Assembly: GCA_016839665.1 (NCBI GenBank)
Contig: JAEOTU010000118.1
Span: 1-19,763 of the forward strand
Length of the DNA: 19,763 bases
Direction: 5' to 3'
DNA from: Candidatus Hodarchaeota archaeon
Lineage (GTDB): Archaea > Asgardarchaeota > Heimdallarchaeia > Hodarchaeales > Hodarchaeaceae
The notes below the pieces were generated by a model. That model had not been told where the DNA came from, ran no database searches, and saw nothing but the letters and a program-made list of their open reading frames with translations. This document shows positions 15,746 to 19,763 of the stretch, one piece after another. The position numbers and the translations under genes are program-made. The stretch's first letter is position 1; each line of letters starts with the position of its first letter.

Positions 15746-15783
15746 AAAAAAAAAGGAATCCTGAAGTAGTATAGCTACTTCAG
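15746..15783 (-). terminator. Hairpin plus T9 terminator
   Basis: CTGAAGTAG (15761-15769) and CTACTTCAG (15775-15783) form a perfect 9-bp stem with a 5-nt loop. On the minus strand it is followed after six bases by nine T residues (15754-15746). It starts 50 nt after the stop of the beta-helix gene and precedes the next TPR gene on the same strand. This is a bacterial-style intrinsic terminator layout, uncommon in archaea, where T-tracts alone usually suffice. Confidence 0.65.
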
Positions 15784-15832
15784 CTTCTTTTTCATTTAGG
15801 AAAATCTTCGGACACACAGGGTTTGCAATCGG

Positions 15833-18800
15833 TCACTCTAGTTTCTGATTAGTGGTTATAATAGTACTTGTGGTTTCCCCATTAAGTATGGTTACATAAT
15901 CGAAACCATAAAACATCATAAAGTCACCATTCAGAAGTCCTGTAACATTAAGTTTGAGATCAATTGGGAAATATGGTAGGTTAAGTGTTTCTATGTAGCT
16001 GATTAATGCTTGCCTATCGAATTTCACTATTAAGGTCCTCTCATTTTGTACTTGAGCTTCCTCTGCAAAGATCATACCATCAGTATAAACAGTGCTAACA
16101 TTGATATTAGTTACAGAATAACCTTCTGGAAGTTTGATTTTGACATTCTCCCAGTTTCCTTCGTTTTTCAAATTAAGGGTCTCCGATTCATAATCTACCC
16201 AAGCTTCTAAATCGGCAAAAGTAATATCTAATTTTGTTAAATCTTTAACAGGGAGAGAATTTGGATTATAGTCGGCACTGCTTGCATCTCCATCAATATA
16301 ATATGGATTATCTGAAAGACTGTCGTTATCGTTGTCAGTATTATCGTGGTCAACTAAGAAATTATAGGAAAATTGATTATCTGAACCATTGTCCAGGATC
16401 TGAGAGCTACCTCCAAGATTATTTCCAATTAAATCATTGAAATTTACAGCATTATTAGTAGAGGCATCATTTATAGTAATTCCATGTAAATCATCATTGT
16501 AGATTACATTATTGGAAATATTTGTACTGCTAGATTCTTGTAAGAGAATACCACTCTCAGCATTGTTGCTAATCTCATTCCCATCAATAATGTTATCGGA
16601 GGAGCCAAGTAGTTCCACGCCTGTTCCCGTGATATTAGAAATGGTATTATTGGCGATAATATTATGGTTGGAAGGATCCAAGAACACCCCTCGACTGATG
16701 AAAACTTGTGTTCTCTCTATTTTAAACCTGATGTTTTGTGAGGCAATACTCATGGGAGTACTGTCACCGTAACAACCCGTAACATCGTTGTTTATAATAC
16801 TGTTGTAATCTGAGCCTGCGAGAAATACTCCATTCTCACCAGCACTGTTATCGATCACATTCCCATCAATGAGATTATCCGAGGAGTCTAGGAGCTCCAC
16901 ACCAGTTCCAGTGTAACCAGAAATTGCGTTATTGGCGATGACATTATGATTGGAAGGATCCAGGAAGACACCACGACTGATGAAAACTTGAGCTCCTTCT
17001 ACTTTGTACCGAATGTTCTGTGACGAGAAACCTGTCGATGTAGCAGCACCAGAATCATAAATGTTATTATTCGTAATGCTGTTGTAATCGGAGCCTGCAA
17101 GAAAAACACCATTTTCCCCAGCAGCGTTATCGATAACATTGCTATCAATGAGATTATCCGAGGAGTCTAGGAGCTCCACACCAGTTCCAGTGAAGCCCGA
17201 AATATAATTATTGGTGATGGTATTGTGGTTAGAGGGGTCGAGGAAGACACCACGACTGATGAAAACTTGAGCTCCTTCTACTTTGTACCGAATATTTTGT
17301 AATGAGAGACTTGCCGAGGTTGTGGCACCAGAATCATATACGGCATTGTTCGTAATACTGTTGTAATCGGAGCCTGCGAGAAATACTCCATTTTCCCCAA
17401 CAGCGTTATCGATCACATTCCCATCGATAAGGTTATCCGAGGAGTTTAGGAGCTCCACACCAGTTCCAGTGTAGCCCGAAATATAATTATCGGCAATGAT
17501 ATTGTGGTTAGAGGGGTCTAGGAAGACCCCGCGACTGATGAAAACTTGAGTACTCTCTACTTTGTATCGGATGTTTTGGGATGAGAGACTTGTCGAAGCG
17601 GTGGCGCCAGAATCATATACAGCATTGTTCGTAATATTGTTATAATCGGAGCTTGCGAGAAATACTCCATTCTCACCCGCACTGTTATCGATTACATTGC
17701 CATCAATGAGGTTATCCGAGGAGTCTAGGAGCTCCACACCAGTTCCCGTGTAACCCGAAATGCTATTGTTGGCTACGATATTGTGGTTAGAGGGGTCTAG
17801 GAAGACCCCACGACTGATGAAAACTTGGGCTCCTTCTACTTTGTACCGAATATTCTGTGACGAGAGACTTGTAGATGTAGCGGCACCAGAATCATAAATG
17901 TTATTATTCGTAATGCAGTTGTAATCGGAGCCTGCAAGAAAAACACCATTTTCCCCAGCAGCGTTATCGATCACATTCCCATCAATGAGATTATCAGAAG
18001 AATCAAGTAGTTCAACACCTGTGCCTGTATAGCCAGCAATTGTATTATTAGCGATGACATTGTGGTTAGAGGGATCCAAGAAGACTCCACGACTGATGAA
18101 AACTTGAGTACTCTCCACTTTATATCGAATGTTTCCCGAGGAGGAACTCAGGGGACTACTACTGGTGCTATATCCCAGTACATCATTGTTTATAATGGTA
18201 TTGTAATCTGACCCTGCCAGAAATACCCCAGTCTCACCACCATCGTTTGCAATCACATTCCCATCAATTAGGTTATCTGAAGAGTCTAGTAGTTCCACAC
18301 CAGTTCCTATGTAACCAGAAATTGTGTTATTGGAGATGACATTGTGGTTAGAGGGATCCAGGAAGACCCCACGACTGATGAAGACTTGAGTACTTTCCAC
18401 TTTGTATCGAACGTTCTGTGAGGAGGAACTCAAGGGACTACTACTAGAGCTATAAGCAAAAACATCGTTGTTTGTAATGGTATTGTAATCTGATTCAGCT
18501 AGAAATACCCCATTCTCACCGATAGTGTTATCTATTATATTCCCGTCAATAAGATTATCAGAAGAATCAAGTAGTTCCACACCTGTACCTGTATAGCCAC
18601 CAATTGTATTATCGGTGATGATATTATGATTGGAAGGATCCAAGAAGACTCCACGACTTATGAAAACTTGCACTCTCTCTACTTTGTACCTGATATTTTG
18701 TGAGGATAGACTCATGGAAGTACTTTCGCTATAACCCTGAATATTATTGTCAGTAATAATGATATCATTTGAATTAATGAGAAATATCCCGTTTACAAAG

Positions 18801-19219
18801 TTAGTGATGGTGTTGCGGTAAATCTGACCATTAATCACGTTCCAAAGAATGATTCCATCAACATCGCCATTGAAATTACTCATCGTACTGTCGCGAATAA
18901 TAAAATATACTGTTGTATTGCTGATACTTATTGCTGCAGGTGGTACAGCTTTCTTTTTATGGTAAGGAATATCTATATCATAATTCTCAATTATGTATGG
19001 ATCCGTGATAGTCCCACTACCAGTCCATTTGTATTTTTTCTTTTGATCTGCGAAATCATCGTCTCCATCTATGATAATTGGATTACTCCTTTTTCTTCTA
19101 CTCTGTTGGATGTCTGTAGTAGGATTTAACTCACTATTATTTACAGAAATTATTATCTGTGAGATCATTAATGTTGCACAAAATAACAGAACTGCGCCAA
19201 AAACTACTTTTCTCTTCAT
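15833..19219 (-). CDS. Secreted NosD-like right-handed parallel beta-helix repeat protein
   Basis: This 1128-residue protein begins with a signal peptide (MKRK followed by a hydrophobic stretch to about residue 25). A pre-domain 'GSGTITDPYIIENYDI' typical of archaeal NosD/periplasmic beta-helix proteins follows. The body is a stack of short Asn- and Gly-rich turns ('NxITNNxI', 'SSDNLIDGN') containing eight copies of a 93-94-residue unit, each with QVFISRGVFLDPSNHN. After the repeats comes an Asp/Asn-rich stretch ('DHDNTDNDNDSLSDNPYYIDGD'), which looks calcium-binding, then a globular beta-rich domain of about 150 residues. No C-terminal membrane helix is visible, so it is released or held non-covalently at the surface. 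Sugar binding or lysis is usual for this fold, but no catalytic residues can be assigned. ATG 19219 is chosen because GGAG lies nine bases upstream; ATG 19234 lacks one. It stands alone. Confidence 0.92.
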   Translation of the reverse strand: MKRKVVFGAVLLFCATLMISQIIISVNNSELNPTTDIQQSRRKRSNPIIIDGDDDFADQKKKYKWTGSGTITDPYIIENYDIDIPYHKKKAVPPAAISISNTTVYFIIRDSTMSNFNGDVDGIILWNVINGQIYRNTITNFVNGIFLINSNDIIITDNNIQGYSESTSMSLSSQNIRYKVERVQVFISRGVFLDPSNHNIITDNTIGGYTGTGVELLDSSDNLIDGNIIDNTIGENGVFLAESDYNTITNNDVFAYSSSSSPLSSSSQNVRYKVESTQVFISRGVFLDPSNHNVISNNTISGYIGTGVELLDSSDNLIDGNVIANDGGETGVFLAGSDYNTIINNDVLGYSTSSSPLSSSSGNIRYKVESTQVFISRGVFLDPSNHNVIANNTIAGYTGTGVELLDSSDNLIDGNVIDNAAGENGVFLAGSDYNCITNNNIYDSGAATSTSLSSQNIRYKVEGAQVFISRGVFLDPSNHNIVANNSISGYTGTGVELLDSSDNLIDGNVIDNSAGENGVFLASSDYNNITNNAVYDSGATASTSLSSQNIRYKVESTQVFISRGVFLDPSNHNIIADNYISGYTGTGVELLNSSDNLIDGNVIDNAVGENGVFLAGSDYNSITNNAVYDSGATTSASLSLQNIRYKVEGAQVFISRGVFLDPSNHNTITNNYISGFTGTGVELLDSSDNLIDSNVIDNAAGENGVFLAGSDYNSITNNNIYDSGAATSTGFSSQNIRYKVEGAQVFISRGVFLDPSNHNVIANNAISGYTGTGVELLDSSDNLIDGNVIDNSAGENGVFLAGSDYNSIINNDVTGCYGDSTPMSIASQNIRFKIERTQVFISRGVFLDPSNHNIIANNTISNITGTGVELLGSSDNIIDGNEISNNAESGILLQESSSTNISNNVIYNDDLHGITINDASTNNAVNFNDLIGNNLGGSSQILDNGSDNQFSYNFLVDHDNTDNDNDSLSDNPYYIDGDASSADYNPNSLPVKDLTKLDITFADLEAWVDYESETLNLKNEGNWENVKIKLPEGYSVTNINVSTVYTDGMIFAEEAQVQNERTLIVKFDRQALISYIETLNLPYFPIDLKLNVTGLLNGDFMMFYGFDYVTILNGETTSTIITTNQKLE
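16505..18740 (-). repeat. Tandem coding repeats, eight units of 279-282 bp
   Basis: A conserved anchor (CGACT of the 'ISRG' codons) occurs at 16692, 16974, 17253, 17532, 17811, 18090, 18372 and 18654. Spacings are 282, 279, 279, 279, 279, 282 and 282, all multiples of three, so the frame is kept. The central units are nearly identical in DNA as well as protein, which indicates recent duplication or gene conversion; the terminal units are more diverged. Confidence 0.93.
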
Positions 19220-19234
19220 GATAATTAACTCCAT

Positions 19235-19763
19235 TATTTTTATTATTGGTTGATTTTTACTAGAGAAATTATTCGGATATGTCTTCTAAATAACTGCTCT
19301 GGTGTGTTAAAGATCAATTAAGTATAAAAAAATCTGAATGATTTTCCCTAGGTTTTCCAATGATACTTTTGATTCATTAAATATGAAATGAGTTCGTCTT
19401 ATAATGAGCACATTTTCATGTCTTATATCTTTTTGGGAATTAAGAGTAATGGTTGGCTACAAATTATCATTTGAATATATCTAGATATATGTAAATACTA
19501 TTACTAGAATTGTTTATTTAATAAAATAAGTTTTTGCATTTCTTATTAGATCAAAAACTAGCGAAAACCACTACAATTCGCTATTTTCAGTGCTTCTTAT
19601 ATCAAACTCCTTGTACACGATCCTGTATATGATAAGAGAAAAAATTCTTAACGATCAATACAAATTATGCTAAATCTGGTGAAAATGAGAAGAATTGGAT
19701 TATAAGAATAATTCTGCTTTCTTTAGGTTGATTAGAAAATCTTTAAATATTGAAAAGTAGCAA
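19235..19763. other. AT-rich region without a supported gene
   Basis: No coding frame of useful length is open on either strand. The region contains the 16-bp palindrome ATATATCTAGATATAT (19475-19490), a 7-bp inverted repeat TAGCGAA/TTCGCTA (19559-19565 and 19577-19583), and TTTAAATA at 19742-19749, identical to the box at 2694, which may be the promoter of a rightward gene beyond the window. The promoter of the beta-helix gene should lie in its left part, but no box stands out. Confidence 0.4.

Noticed and set aside
16505..18740. Regularly spaced repeats that might suggest a CRISPR-like or non-coding array
   Set aside because: The units are about 280 bp, all in one open frame, and translate into beta-helix turns; they are coding repeats.

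Overview
The window looks archaeal. It is AT-rich and gene-dense, with short Shine-Dalgarno sites of the GGTGA/GAGG type, TTG starts, TTTAAATA-like TATA boxes, and a four-subunit pyruvate:ferredoxin oxidoreductase in gamma-delta-alpha-beta order. Two long TPR proteins share a C-terminal regulatory-looking domain, and a NosD-like secreted beta-helix protein follows. This mix recalls Asgard archaea, perhaps a Heimdallarchaeia-like lineage, but that placement is inference from protein style; no marker gene is present.

Layout, left to right. (1) 1-2635, minus strand: a MoaD-like small protein ending in glycines, followed by a xanthine-dehydrogenase-type molybdenum hydroxylase cut off a few residues before its C-terminus by the window edge. 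(2) 2726-4117, plus strand: an unrecognised 464-codon gene (463 residues) behind a good TATA box, probably leaderless. (3) 4134-7271, minus strand: an operon of korA (fused gamma-alpha), korB and a peptide-deformylase-like metalloprotein. (4) 7272-7568: a divergent control region with a perfect 8-8-8 inverted repeat. (5) 7569-10562, plus strand: the porCDAB operon, tightly packed, ending in T-runs. (6) 10563-11043: a spacer with a GC-rich, foldable element of about 70-80 nt (candidate structured RNA) and a doubtful charged microprotein ORF. (7) 11044-15668, minus strand: two paralogous TPR proteins. (8) 15746-15783: a hairpin plus T9 terminator. (9) 15833-19219, minus strand: a 1128-residue secreted beta-helix protein with eight 93-94-residue repeats. 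(10) 19235-19763: no supported gene.

How the genes work together. The centre is ferredoxin-dependent 2-oxoacid metabolism. Two different thiamine-diphosphate oxidoreductases, one POR-like with separate subunits and one KOR-like with fused subunits, are transcribed away from a shared control region. The molybdenum hydroxylase to the left would add another redox enzyme. The right half is different in kind: intracellular protein-interaction scaffolds and a cell-surface or secreted repeat protein. No mobile element, CRISPR array, tRNA or rRNA was found. The best candidates for something undescribed are the GC-rich element near 10640-10717, the unknown gene at 2726, the deformylase-like protein inside the korAB operon, and the paired TPR proteins.
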